Shown piece after piece: positions 15,803 to 24,382 of a stretch of DNA of 25,698 nucleotides. Source of the stretch: an uncultured Desulfobacterales bacterium. Its GTDB lineage: Bacteria > Desulfobacterota > Desulfobacteria > Desulfobacterales > JAFDCJ01. Made by a program: the position numbers and the translations under genes. The notes beneath the pieces are model-generated. The model did no database searches, was not told the DNA's origin, and saw nothing but the letters and a program-made list of their open reading frames with translations. The number at the start of each line of letters is the position of its first letter. Position 1 is the first letter of the stretch. The DNA lies in the NCBI GenBank assembly GCA_945787595.1, contig CALZJV010000028.1, positions 1-25,698 on the forward strand. The letters run 5' to 3'.

Positions 15803-17269
15803 ATGCCCGTTATCAGCCATAAAGAATTAGAAAAGTATTTGCGGGATCGGGGAAACGATCCATTTTTCCCTGTGTACCTGATTTACGGGGAAGATTTGTT
15901 GACCAAAGGTGCGTTTGATGCGCTTTTAAATGCGCTGATACCGGCCTCAGAGCGCAACATCAACTATGAACCGCTGGATGGGACTCAAGAAAATATTCAC
16001 GAGGTTATCGGTCGGGTCAACACCTTTTCGCTGCTGCCCGGTACAAAAGTTATCGCGCTGCGCGAATCCAAGATTTTTTATGCCGGGCAGGACAAAGACC
16101 AATTGCTTGATAATGCCAAAAAAGCATTTGAAGATGATAAATTAAAAAAAGCTGCCGGACATCTTCTGGGTTTGATGGGGATTCTTAATCTCTCCTTCGA
16201 AGATATGGACAAACCCAACAGAGAAAAAAGCCTGGGTACCAACCATACTTCCGGTACAGATGACATATGGTTGGATGAAATCATCACTTACTGCCGACAG
16301 CACGACCTGCCCGTGCCCGTCGCCCGGGATGACTGCCGCATTTTACAGCTGGCTGTGGAAAAAGGATTCCCGAAAAGTAACCATCTGATCATCACAACGG
16401 ATACGGTGGACAAACGGCGGGGCCTGTTTAAAACTTTAAGCAGTAATGGGATGGTTGTTGACTGTTCGGTGCCAAAAGGTGCGCGCAGAGCAGACAGGAT
16501 TGTCCAGGAGTCCGTTCTGGTTGAAAAAATGAATTCAATTCTCACAAGGGGCGGCAAAACCATGGACCAGGCAACTTACCTAACTCTGTATGAAATGACC
16601 GGCTTCGACTTACGAACCTTTTGCAATAATCTGGATAAATTAATAAGCTGGGTTGGTGATCGAGTCCAAATTACCACTAAAGATGTCGAGTCCGTTTTAC
16701 AGCGCACTAAAAGGGATCCGATCTATGAATTGACCAATGCTTTAGCGGATCGCAGCACTGATTCAGCTCTGTTTTTTCTGGATTCCATACTGTCTTCCAG
16801 TATTCATCCTCTGCAGGTGCTCACAGCTCTGGTCAATCAGGTCAGAAAACTTCTGCTGGCTAAAGGCTTCGTTAACAGTCCCCAGGGAAAAGACTGGCAG
16901 AGCGCCTGCCCGTATACCTATTTTCAAAAGCAAATTATGCCGGCTATTGTCGATTATGACCGCACGCTGATGGACCAATTGGACAAGTGGCAGGCCATGC
17001 ATTATGCAGAGGCAATTTCGCAGAATACCGGGTTAGCGAAAAAAGGTAAAACGAAAAAAAGCAAAGCGACCACTGATCTTTTAATCGCTAAAAATCCGAA
17101 AAATCCCTACCCAATCTACCTGCTGCTCAAAAAATCGGACGGATTTTCTCAAGACAAGCTTACCAGCGCCCTAGAAGTTCTGGGTGAGGCCGACAAAAAG
17201 CTGAAAACCAGCCCACAGTCTCCGAAGCTGGTTTTGGAAAAAGCAATATTGAGTATATGCAAAATCTAG
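15803..17269 (+). CDS. holA: DNA polymerase III subunit delta
   Basis: The 488-residue protein matches the clamp-loader delta subunit, which opens the sliding clamp. The N-terminal part has VYLIYGEDLL and the following LNALIPASERNINYEPLDG. The middle has HLIITTDTVDKRRGLFKTLS, and the AAA+ lid and collar region has TYLTLYEMTGFDLRTFCNNLDKL split by short gaps, VESVLQRTKRDPIYELTNAL and LLLAKGF. It is about 140 residues longer than the usual 340 or so. Extra material appears at roughly 100-190 (a Lys/Asp-rich stretch before HDLPVPVARDDC) and a basic stretch near 410-430 (KKGKTKKSKATTD). No clear ribosome-binding site precedes ATG 15803. Confidence 0.88.
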   Translation: MPVISHKELEKYLRDRGNDPFFPVYLIYGEDLLTKGAFDALLNALIPASERNINYEPLDGTQENIHEVIGRVNTFSLLPGTKVIALRESKIFYAGQDKDQLLDNAKKAFEDDKLKKAAGHLLGLMGILNLSFEDMDKPNREKSLGTNHTSGTDDIWLDEIITYCRQHDLPVPVARDDCRILQLAVEKGFPKSNHLIITTDTVDKRRGLFKTLSSNGMVVDCSVPKGARRADRIVQESVLVEKMNSILTRGGKTMDQATYLTLYEMTGFDLRTFCNNLDKLISWVGDRVQITTKDVESVLQRTKRDPIYELTNALADRSTDSALFFLDSILSSSIHPLQVLTALVNQVRKLLLAKGFVNSPQGKDWQSACPYTYFQKQIMPAIVDYDRTLMDQLDKWQAMHYAEAISQNTGLAKKGKTKKSKATTDLLIAKNPKNPYPIYLLLKKSDGFSQDKLTSALEVLGEADKKLKTSPQSPKLVLEKAILSICKI

Positions 17270-17699
17270 GAAGGGATACGGGTTGCGGGTTGCGCGTAGC
17301 GAGCTGCGTGTTGCGGGTAAAAAGGGCATGGAGCATCTAGAAGAATTTGGAAGTCGGAAAAAAAGACTTCGGATGGTGGATTTGAGAAAAGAGATAAAAT
17401 TTGTGATTTAGGAATTGAGAGGGGGGAAGACGGAGAATATAAGAATTCGGAATTTGGATGGCGTCCTCCGGCCCATAGGAGACACAGGGGCCTACGCCCC
17501 GGAGGGAAATCGTAAAAAATGTAAAGCCCATGGAGCCAGATAACAAGCTCACTAAAAAATCTGTCTTTTAAAGGCTATGCGCTCTACCCCATACCCTATG
17601 CATTGTCATTCCGAATTCCGCCTTCCCACTTCCGAAATCTGAGATCTATCATCCGTCATCTGTATTCTGTCCTCTGAGTGCTAATCGGAGATTTACTAG
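17270..17699. other. Gene-free spacer with degenerate inverted repeats
   Basis: The 430 bases hold no recognised gene. They begin with GGGTTGCGGGTTGCGCG-like near-repeats (17280-17317) and contain GAAGTC (17351-17356) paired with GACTTC (17366-17371). A purine-rich left half (17340-17460) is loosely complementary to a pyrimidine-rich right half (17605-17675). A minus-oriented GGCCC/GGGCC hairpin copy sits in the middle. Confidence 0.6.
17465..17504 (-). repeat. GGCYC/GRGCC hairpin repeat, minus orientation
   Basis: Read on the minus strand, the segment starts CTCCGGGGCGTAGGCCCC and ends GGGCCGGAGG. This gives the same frame of bases as 8652-8685 and 22662-22693 (CTCCGAG..GTAGGC..GAGCCGGA), but with a GGCCC/GGGCC stem and a longer loop. 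Confidence 0.6.
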
Positions 17700-17906
17700 A
17701 TGGGTTTTATCAGACAGCAGGAAGAAAAACTTACGGTTCGATTCTTGAGTTGGCAATATGAGAAATTGAAAAAGCCGATTCCCGATCAATCGGAATTGGC
17801 GAGCCAGGCAGCTAGAATTGTCGAGGAAGCCCACCGGATTGCCCGCGAAAGAGGGCGTAATGTCTTATCCATTATCAAAGATCTCATCGCCGATATCAAA
17901 AAATAG
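17700..17906 (+). CDS. Small uncharacterised protein (68 aa)
   Basis: A 68-residue, probably helical, charged protein runs from ATG 17700 to TAG 17906. GGAG (17687-17690) lies nine bases before the start. The sequence has no signal peptide, membrane segment or cysteine. The C-terminal half (ARIVEEAHRIARERGRNVLS) looks amphipathic and could form a helix for oligomerisation or binding. I do not recognise the family. It is followed by another short gene on the opposite strand (18057-18254), and both lie in a repeat-bounded area. Confidence 0.6.
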   Translation: MGFIRQQEEKLTVRFLSWQYEKLKKPIPDQSELASQAARIVEEAHRIARERGRNVLSIIKDLIADIKK

Positions 17907-18056
17907 CGGTTGTTTGTGCCAACGTTTTGCACTCTGGATTTTTGTTTTCACGGGAGTCCGAAGGACCTGCAATTATGTCCCTGCCCATAATAGAGAGTCG
18001 TATCGTTAAGATTGAATCGAACCGGTTCTCAGCTTAAAGTACATTCGGGGTATTAT

Positions 18057-18254
18057 CTATTTAGATTTTCCCAGATGCCTCATAATGGATTCGTTTATTT
18101 CATGATCGTCTTCCTTGAGCATCGGAATGAGTTCAGTGGCAACTTCTCTTATTGATTTAATTTTCTTTTCGCGCATGACGCTTTGTATTTTTTCGACTCC
18201 GTCTTCTATCATCTTCAATCCATCAGCTATGTCAATTACATCTTGCTTATCCAT
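18057..18254 (-). CDS. Small uncharacterised helical protein (65 aa)
   Basis: The 65-residue product is acidic and helical (DVIDIADGLKMIEDGVEKIQ, then REVATELIPMLKEDDHEI). AAGGA lies about six bases upstream of ATG 18254 and supports expression. It contains no cysteine, membrane segment or known motif that I can name. It is divergent from the Cys-rich gene starting at 18361, so both may use the AT-rich region 18255-18360 for promoters. Confidence 0.6.
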   Translation of the reverse strand: MDKQDVIDIADGLKMIEDGVEKIQSVMREKKIKSIREVATELIPMLKEDDHEINESIMRHLGKSK

Positions 18255-18360
18255 GATTACATTTCCTTTCTTGCATTCGCATTTTTAACAGGGGTTGATT
18301 TTCCATTGTTTAAATCTTATTTTACTTTACTATAAAATTCAAGATAAAGGGGGATCTAAC

Positions 18361-18624
18361 ATGCAGGATGCCTGGGCAGAAAAACTATCCTGTGCTACTC
18401 ATTGCCATCGGTGCAATCTGAAAATGGCACCGGACAACCCGAGAATTCTCTCTGTTTTAAACCATGAGGCCATTTGCATGGCTTGCAAAGATCAGGAGGA
18501 AAAGCGGGCTGATTATGAGCAAATGTCCAAACAGATGATCGGGCAATGTCTGATAGACACTGAAATGCAATGGGGTGATCCGCAGGGCTACTGCTATCAC
18601 CATTTCTATCCGTTCACTTGCTGA
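18361..18624 (+). CDS. Small Cys-rich, probably metal-binding protein (87 aa)
   Basis: I take ATG 18361 as the start because AGGGGG lies eight or nine bases upstream; an earlier ATG at 18295 would add an unrelated hydrophobic lead. The 87-residue product has CATHCHRC near the N-terminus, then CMAC and QC, and ends in GYCYHHFYPFTC. The paired CxxC motifs and His residues suggest a zinc-ribbon-like or other metal site. I do not recognise the family. The stop TGA is followed at once by TAG. Confidence 0.65.
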   Translation: MQDAWAEKLSCATHCHRCNLKMAPDNPRILSVLNHEAICMACKDQEEKRADYEQMSKQMIGQCLIDTEMQWGDPQGYCYHHFYPFTC

Positions 18625-18633
18625 TAGTCTATA

Positions 18634-19590
18634 TTAACCCCACATAACCGGATTTTCATCCAGATAGTGTGTAACAATTCGTCCGATTTCATCCATCCGA
18701 GCCAAATCATTCTCGGATAAAATTAGATCAGCTGCGCGGGCATTCGGAAACACCTGATCGGCGCTGCGGGCGCCGGCTATCGCAAATGTGCCGGCATGAG
18801 ACACAACCCAGGCCAACGCCAGCTGTGCCAAACTCGCCGCATTTTTTTCAGCTATCGGACGAAGTCCGTCCAGCGCCTTTTGGGCACGCCGAAAATTGTC
18901 CGGGCTAAACAGCCTGTTCTTTTTGCGATGATCTCCTTTTTCAAATTTATGGTTCTGTGTAAATTTTCCAGTCAGCAATCCCTGGGCCATGGGCGAATAC
19001 GCCAGGATGGATATATTGTTTTCGCGACAATAAGACATGATATCCCCTTCAATATGACGCCAGAAAAGGGAGTACGGGGATTGAATGCTGTCGATCCGAG
19101 CATATCGAGCAGCTTCTTCCAGCTGAGCGCATGAAAAATTGGATACACCAATTGCCCGTATTTTACCCTGCTCTTTGAGCTCATTCATGGCCGCCAGGGT
19201 TTCTTCTATGGGAACAGCCCGGGTGCCAAAGGCGCCAGCAGGCCAGTGGATCTGGTACAGGTCAATATAATCGGTTTTCAAATTTTTCAGGGACTGATGA
19301 CAGGATTTAATGACCTGGTTAAATTGAAGACGATTGGCAAAAACCTTGGTAGCCAGGATTACATCGGTGCGCACCCCGGCTAAGGCTGCTCCGAGGATAC
19401 GCTCAGAATGCCCTTTGCCGTAGGCCGCTGCGGTATCAAAGGTGGTAATGCCGGCCTCAAAGGCTGCTTGAACGGCCCGGGTGGACTGCGCATCATCGAT
19501 TCCGACCCACATCTCTTTGCCGGCCTGCCAAGTGCCCATGAGAATTAGGGAAATTTTAAAATCAGACATGCCCAGCGCGCGAAGCTGCAT
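18634..19590 (-). CDS. Aldo/keto reductase
   Basis: The 318-residue TIM-barrel oxidoreductase shows the family tetrad: D52 and Y57 in TTFDTAAAYGKGHSE, K82 in LATKVF and H115 in LYQIHWP. The block IGVSNFSCAQLEEA and the C-terminal NADPH-binding region (GARSADQVFPNARA) are also typical. Such enzymes reduce aldehydes or ketones with NADPH; the group resembles general stress-protein-69/YdhF-like reductases. The start at 19590 has GGAGGAA upstream. It converges with the Cys-rich gene, with nine bases between the stops. Confidence 0.92.
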   Translation of the reverse strand: MQLRALGMSDFKISLILMGTWQAGKEMWVGIDDAQSTRAVQAAFEAGITTFDTAAAYGKGHSERILGAALAGVRTDVILATKVFANRLQFNQVIKSCHQSLKNLKTDYIDLYQIHWPAGAFGTRAVPIEETLAAMNELKEQGKIRAIGVSNFSCAQLEEAARYARIDSIQSPYSLFWRHIEGDIMSYCRENNISILAYSPMAQGLLTGKFTQNHKFEKGDHRKKNRLFSPDNFRRAQKALDGLRPIAEKNAASLAQLALAWVVSHAGTFAIAGARSADQVFPNARAADLILSENDLARMDEIGRIVTHYLDENPVMWG

Positions 19591-20163
19591 AGGTTCCTCC
19601 AGGTTGCTGTAGTGAACGATAATTTCAATTTGTATCCACTATCCTTAGAATACAAACCACAATTTTGCGTAATCCCTGATTTATGATTAATCCCCATTTC
19701 CCTCATCTTGATTATTATAGATTAGTAACTTAATCACGAACAAGTCAAATACAAGCAAGGCCTTCATCTGTAAATAGGTGAATTTATTTCTCCGTGAACC
19801 CTTAGCGGGATGAAATGACAACAATCATCTTGACTTAAAGGTAGAAAATAGGGATGTTATCCCTTTATTCTTACCGCATTCATATCGGTGCCTGCCGAGG
19901 CGCATGATCGGTTTGAAATGTTTGAAGCACCGATTCTAAACGTCGGCGTTTATCCTGGCTGTACTCGTCGATTATTTATGTGCCGAAAATAGAAATTTTG
20001 ATCATATTGAAAATGACGTTGAAAGTTTTGAGACATTCCCTCGACACAATATTGATCCGGCAAGGTGGGATGCCGGGCTTATAATTCGGTAATTTACTGC
20101 AAATCGAATAATTGATGTATCAACGATCGCTTTATATCCCTTACAAAAAAAGGAGAAAGACAG
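19591..20163. other. Gene-free spacer before the AIM24-family gene
   Basis: This 573-base AT-rich stretch between divergent genes shows no reading frame with family similarity and none of the strong paired arms seen in other spacers. The ribosome-binding site AAAGGAG lies just before ATG 20164. Promoters for both neighbours must be here, but none can be placed with confidence. Confidence 0.55.
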
Positions 20164-20958
20164 ATGAAATGCCACGAAGTTGATTACAAAATTATCGGCG
20201 ATGACATGCAGATTGTGGAGATCGAGCTGGATCCCTCAGAGACCGTTGTGGCTGAGGCCGGTGCAATGAATTACATGGATGACGGCATCACTTTTGAGGC
20301 CAAGATGGGAGACGGATCCAAAGCTGGCGAGGGTATGTTGGGTAAATTAATGAATGTGGGAAAACGCATGCTCACCGGTGAGTCGGTTTTTATGACCCAT
20401 TTTACCAATACCGGGGCAGGGAAAAAGAGGGTTGCTTTTGCAGCACCATATCCTGGTAAGATCATTGCCCTCGATATGGTCAAAATAAACGGCGATCTCC
20501 TGTGTCAGAAAGATGCCTTTTTATGCGCCGCTCTTGGCACCGAAATTGGGATTGCCTTTACCAAGCGGCTTGGTACCGGTTTTTTTGGCGGTGAGGGCTT
20601 CATACTCCAGCGGCTGCGTGGTGACGGCATGGTTTTTATCCACGTCGGCGGCACCGTGGTCAAGAAAACACTGAAAAATGAAACGCTCAGGGTTGATACG
20701 GGTTGTCTTGCGGCATTCACGGCGGGAGTTAATTATGACATTGAATCGGCCGGTGGTCTGAAATCCATGTTTTTCGGTGGCGAAGGCTTTTTTCTGGCCA
20801 CGCTGAGCGGCACCGGTGTTGTACTGCTGCAAAGTCTGCCGTTTTCCCGTATGGCCGATCGTATATTACAGCATGCGCCTTCAGGCGGCGGCAGTCGCAA
20901 AGGGGAGGGGTCTCTTTTAGGAACCCTTGGAGGATTTATCGATGGTGATAATCGTTAA
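20164..20958 (+). CDS. AIM24 / TIGR00266 family protein
   Basis: The 264-residue protein begins with the family block [19 protein letters not shown] and [15 protein letters not shown]. It continues with [39 protein letters not shown] and a second [12 protein letters not shown] repeat near the C-terminus. The glycine-rich beta repeats agree with the trimeric beta-sandwich fold of AIM24-like proteins. Their function is unsettled; relatives are tied to mitochondrial inner-membrane organisation in yeast. It is a single gene with a strong ribosome-binding site. Confidence 0.9.
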   Translation: MKCHEVDYKIIGDDMQIVEIELDPSETVVAEAGAMNYMDDGITFEAKMGDGSKAGEGMLGKLMNVGKRMLTGESVFMTHFTNTGAGKKRVAFAAPYPGKIIALDMVKINGDLLCQKDAFLCAALGTEIGIAFTKRLGTGFFGGEGFILQRLRGDGMVFIHVGGTVVKKTLKNETLRVDTGCLAAFTAGVNYDIESAGGLKSMFFGGEGFFLATLSGTGVVLLQSLPFSRMADRILQHAPSGGGSRKGEGSLLGTLGGFIDGDNR

Positions 20959-21066
20959 TGCTCTCAACGGATCTGCCAGGGGCGAGAGCTGGGGTGTTGA
21001 AAGTTACTCTCAAATAGACTCCTATGGGCTTAAATTTTGACTATATTTTTGATCCAACTTGTAAAA

Positions 21067-21135
21067 GGTTTCAGATGCCAGGTGTCAGGACGGAGACGCC
21101 ATGGAGCTGAATCCTGACACCCGAAACCTGAAACC
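21067..21135. repeat. Inverted repeat with CAGGTGTCAGGA-type arms
   Basis: GGTTTCAGATGCCAGGTGTCAGGA and its partner are at 21067-21090 and 21112-21135. The first ten bases next to the loop (GGTGTCAGGA / TCCTGACACC) pair perfectly and the rest pair partly. The arms are made of near-repeats (TCAGATGCCAGG, TGTCAGG). The surrounding spacer 20959-21373 holds no recognised gene. Confidence 0.75.
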
Positions 21136-21373
21136 ATATACCCGTAAATTAGAATATAAAAGGGATAAAATATAAAGGACTTGCAACGGGTAATATACGC
21201 CAGCTCAGGCGTGAGCCTAAACGGCAATGTCTAAAAATCTTCAACCTGAGACGGGCCATTGATACGCTGCCGGGGAATACGAATAGCGAATATTGCACAA
21301 TGAGTATTCGGTTTGACCCTGTCTTCTGGCGAAAAGAAAATTGTAGCAATGCTGCTTTAAATGGAGATTGATC

Positions 21374-22381
21374 TTGTACCTTGCTTTTGAAAAAATAAAT
21401 AGCAAAACTCGCTATTTCATCAGGGAATCTTATCGGCAAGCGGATCTTCTTCTGAGCCGGGATCTGATCGATTTAGGGGTCGATCCCGGCAGTTATATCG
21501 TTTATCCCGGGGGCAATTCATTTTATATCGATCAGATCGTGGAGGACCGGCTCGCCGACATGGGGGCCCAGACAGACCCGGATGAACTTGAAGACATGTT
21601 CTGGCCCTTCGTCCATCCGGAAATCCGAAGAATTTTAGAGCCGTTTCGCGACAGGGAAAAACGGCATCAGGCCAGCCGTCAAAAAGAGAAGCCGGAAGTT
21701 AAAAAAGATACACGGCTTCACATTTTTGATAAACGCCGGGTGCATTATTTAAGATTCGGTCAAATGGATCAACGAGATATCGGTCGGCTGCCGTTAAACT
21801 TTTTCCGGATTCTGAATAACAAGTCAAGGGATGAAATCGAGCAGACACTCATCAATATGGAAGCCGGGCTGTCACTCCGCGAATATAAGACCTATACATA
21901 TGTGGTTTTTGATCTTCAGCAATTTTTTTATGAATCTTATGCAAAGAACACTCCGCAATCGTTAAGTACGGATAAGATCGATACGCATTTTATCGAGCAG
22001 GTCTGTCGCTTGAACACGGACTGCTCTTTCTGGGCCGGTATGAAAACCGGCGACAGTCTACACAACTATCTGGTGAGATATGTTCTTATGTATTTCGACC
22101 ATGACTTCGCGCCCGGGTCCCTCATGGAGGATTACATCCGTCAGTTTATAAACAGCCACAGGGATTACCGTGCGTCCTATAAGACCGGTGTGTCCACCTT
22201 GAGAAAGGCCAGTGCTGCATTCGGCGAACCCCAAGAAGTGGTTAAAAAAATGAGCCGTAAGGAGCTTACACGTCTTTACCGGCTGAAGGCCCAGCAATTG
22301 CACCCGGATAAAGGCGGAGATACCGATAAATTTGTCAATTTAACCGACGCCTATCATGCGTTGTTGGAAACAAAGAAATAA
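21374..22381 (+). CDS. Uncharacterised protein with C-terminal J domain
   Basis: The protein of about 335 residues starts best at TTG 21374, seven bases after GGAG (21363-21366); another TTG at 21368 is too close to that site. The last ~55 residues form a J domain: MSRKELTRLYRLKAQQLHPD and KGGDTDKFVNLTDAYHALLE, with the HPD tripeptide that stimulates the Hsp70 ATPase. The first ~280 residues are unlike any domain I can name and are charged and mostly soluble. A J domain at the C-terminus resembles specialised co-chaperones that deliver a client to DnaK, not the DnaJ proper. No glycine-rich or zinc-finger region is present. Confidence 0.8.
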   Translation: MYLAFEKINSKTRYFIRESYRQADLLLSRDLIDLGVDPGSYIVYPGGNSFYIDQIVEDRLADMGAQTDPDELEDMFWPFVHPEIRRILEPFRDREKRHQASRQKEKPEVKKDTRLHIFDKRRVHYLRFGQMDQRDIGRLPLNFFRILNNKSRDEIEQTLINMEAGLSLREYKTYTYVVFDLQQFFYESYAKNTPQSLSTDKIDTHFIEQVCRLNTDCSFWAGMKTGDSLHNYLVRYVLMYFDHDFAPGSLMEDYIRQFINSHRDYRASYKTGVSTLRKASAAFGEPQEVVKKMSRKELTRLYRLKAQQLHPDKGGDTDKFVNLTDAYHALLETKK

Positions 22382-22740
22382 GGTAACCGTTCACAGGTTC
22401 AGGGTTCAACGTTAAGGACAAAGAAGGCATTAAAGACCCAAAGTCCTCGTTAAAATGCTCATTTCCCAAACAATTGCTAATTTGGCTCCAAATTTTGGAA
22501 TTGACCTGACGAAGCTGACGCTTTTCTCGTAAATACACATCCCAAATGCAGTCCAGGGACGAGAATGTAACCCCTGGCCCAGACCTGGCATGCCAAGATG
22601 TGGTGATAGAAAGCCAAGCCCATAGAATGCGAATCCAATTTTATAGCCAGATCACGTCGCACTCTCCGAGGCGTAGGCTACGAGCCGGAGGCCAGGGCGG
22701 GCTTGAACCCCTGAACCTTTGAACCCGAATCCCCTACGAA
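22382..22740. repeat. Gene-free spacer framed by inverted repeats
   Basis: TTCACAGGTTCAGGGTTCAA (22390-22409) is complementary to 22703-22723 (TTGAACCCCTGAACC...), at about 19 of 21 positions with one gap. Inside lies a copy of the GGCYC/GRGCC hairpin family (22662-22693: CTCTCCGAGGCGTAGGCT, ACGAGCCGGA). Short open stretches on the minus strand show no family similarity. The right arm ends about 18 bases before the next ATG. Confidence 0.7.
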
Positions 22741-24249
22741 ATGAGAATAAAGATGCGAGTCAATCTCCGATTACATACGTTATTATTTGTGCCGATCCTT
22801 ATTTTGATGGGCTGTGCTGCAATCAGCCTGAATCGGCAGGTTGCCAATTTCCAGCGACCGCCTGAATACGTGAGGTTTTTCGAATTGTTCGACCGCACCG
22901 TGGCGGAGGCCGGTGTGCGGGATGGATCCGTTTTTAGAGTTTCAGGCTTTCCCTACCTGCGTACCAATCGGTTTTTAACCGGATTAAAAAATGATTTGAA
23001 TACTGATGCCGGTAGAAATCAGTGGGTTCGCCGGCTTCAGCAACTGGATCTTGAGGCACGGCAAAAAGAAATTCAAAATCTGCCGGCCGCTGCCCTTAAA
23101 GATCTGGCCCGCCAGTTGGAAGAGCCGGTCGGCCGGCAACTGCTGCAGGCACGAGCCGCCTTTTATTCCGAAATGATGTTAATCCACGATCAGCGCCTGC
23201 CGGACTTTTATGAGGTCTTGCTAAGAGCGGTCACCGATCTGAGCGAGTATTCAACCGCCATGCGGGTTGCCGGGATCTATCCGTTGACAGCGATTCCGGT
23301 GACCGCTGTAACCCGCATCGTGCAGGAAAAGTTCAGAAAATGGCATTATACCCCGCTCGATCAACTTGAGACTATGGGTGAGCTGACCGCTTACGTGCCC
23401 TCCTGGAGCACGGAATATTCAGAACAAACTGTGCGCCTTGTATTAAATCGATCAAGGCAAAATGCGCTCCTCATTCCGCAGCCCTCTGCTGCGGATCAGA
23501 AAATTTTGCTTGCAATGTTTGCACCCGTCATCATTCAAGATGTCGCAGCCGAATATGATAACATCGGTGAAGTCGTGTGGCAGGATGATAAAGTGAGCGT
23601 CCATCCGGCGAAACCGACGGTCTATTATTATCTTTCTCATGCACGGTTAAAGAATGTGCCGGTTTTACAGCTTAATTATGTATACTGGTATTCGGCCAGA
23701 AACGGTCCGAAATCGCCGTGGATTGAAAGAGGTTCGATTGATGGAATAACCGTAAGAGTTTCACTTGATTATGACGGCCTCCCCTTTATGGTGGATATCA
23801 TGAACAACTGCGGCTGCTATCATTTTTTTGTGCCTCATCATAAAAAGATCGGAAAGATGATTCCAACACCCGATGGGGTCGATGCCTTCGTGCCCCGTCG
23901 ATTGCCGGAATCTTATCCGCGAAAGCGTTTAAAGCTAAGAATCATATCAGGCTGGCACCAAGTGGCTCATATGGATGATGATATGAATGAAGCCAGGTCT
24001 TTGCCGTACCAGATGGTTGCCTATGAACAGCTCGAAATGCTGCCTCATGACGATAAATCTTTTGAGAGCATTTTTAATTCAGCAGGAATCGGCAAAGACT
24101 CCGGGCGGATCGAGCCGCTTATATTATTTCCCATGGGAATTGTTGATATTGGCAGTATGCGTCAGCGAGGGCACCATGCCGTCAAGCTGGTAGGCCGTGA
24201 ACATTTTGATGATCCCGATTTGTTTGACCGCAACTTTGAAATTAAGTAA
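22741..24249 (+). CDS. Large uncharacterised lipoprotein
   Basis: A signal peptide with lipobox (VPILILMGC, Cys25 from the first ATG) marks the 502-residue product as a lipoprotein processed by LspA. The start may be ATG 22753 (GAGA seven bases upstream) instead of 22741, which has no visible ribosome-binding site. The N-terminal third is helical and charged (QQLDLEARQKEIQNLPAAAL). The C-terminal half has distinctive blocks: PTVYYYLSHARLKNVPVLQL, NYVYWYSARNGP, DIMNNCGCYHFFVPHH, GWHQVAHMDDD and GHHAVKLVGREHFDD. The His/Cys-rich conserved-looking stretches suggest an enzymatic or metal site, but I do not recognise the family. Confidence 0.75.
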   Translation: MRIKMRVNLRLHTLLFVPILILMGCAAISLNRQVANFQRPPEYVRFFELFDRTVAEAGVRDGSVFRVSGFPYLRTNRFLTGLKNDLNTDAGRNQWVRRLQQLDLEARQKEIQNLPAAALKDLARQLEEPVGRQLLQARAAFYSEMMLIHDQRLPDFYEVLLRAVTDLSEYSTAMRVAGIYPLTAIPVTAVTRIVQEKFRKWHYTPLDQLETMGELTAYVPSWSTEYSEQTVRLVLNRSRQNALLIPQPSAADQKILLAMFAPVIIQDVAAEYDNIGEVVWQDDKVSVHPAKPTVYYYLSHARLKNVPVLQLNYVYWYSARNGPKSPWIERGSIDGITVRVSLDYDGLPFMVDIMNNCGCYHFFVPHHKKIGKMIPTPDGVDAFVPRRLPESYPRKRLKLRIISGWHQVAHMDDDMNEARSLPYQMVAYEQLEMLPHDDKSFESIFNSAGIGKDSGRIEPLILFPMGIVDIGSMRQRGHHAVKLVGREHFDDPDLFDRNFEIK

Positions 24250-24382
24250 GGTTTGACCGAATTCGGTTAAAACAATATATAGAATATAGGCTCTCAGATC
24301 TTTAGTTTATTTTTATGAATTACAAATAATATAAGTATGTTAAATTTAAAAACATAGTGTATTAAAGGATCTATAATTTGAT

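Noticed and set aside
18619..18627. TGC-TGA-TAG at the end of the Cys-rich gene as a C-terminal Cys-Sec pair
   Set aside because: No hairpin with a GG- or GU-type loop lies at the needed distance after the TGA; a plain double stop is simpler.
22477..22662. Minus-strand open frames of 60-70 codons in the spacer before the lipoprotein gene
   Set aside because: They overlap each other and repeat arms, lack clear ribosome-binding sites and resemble no family.
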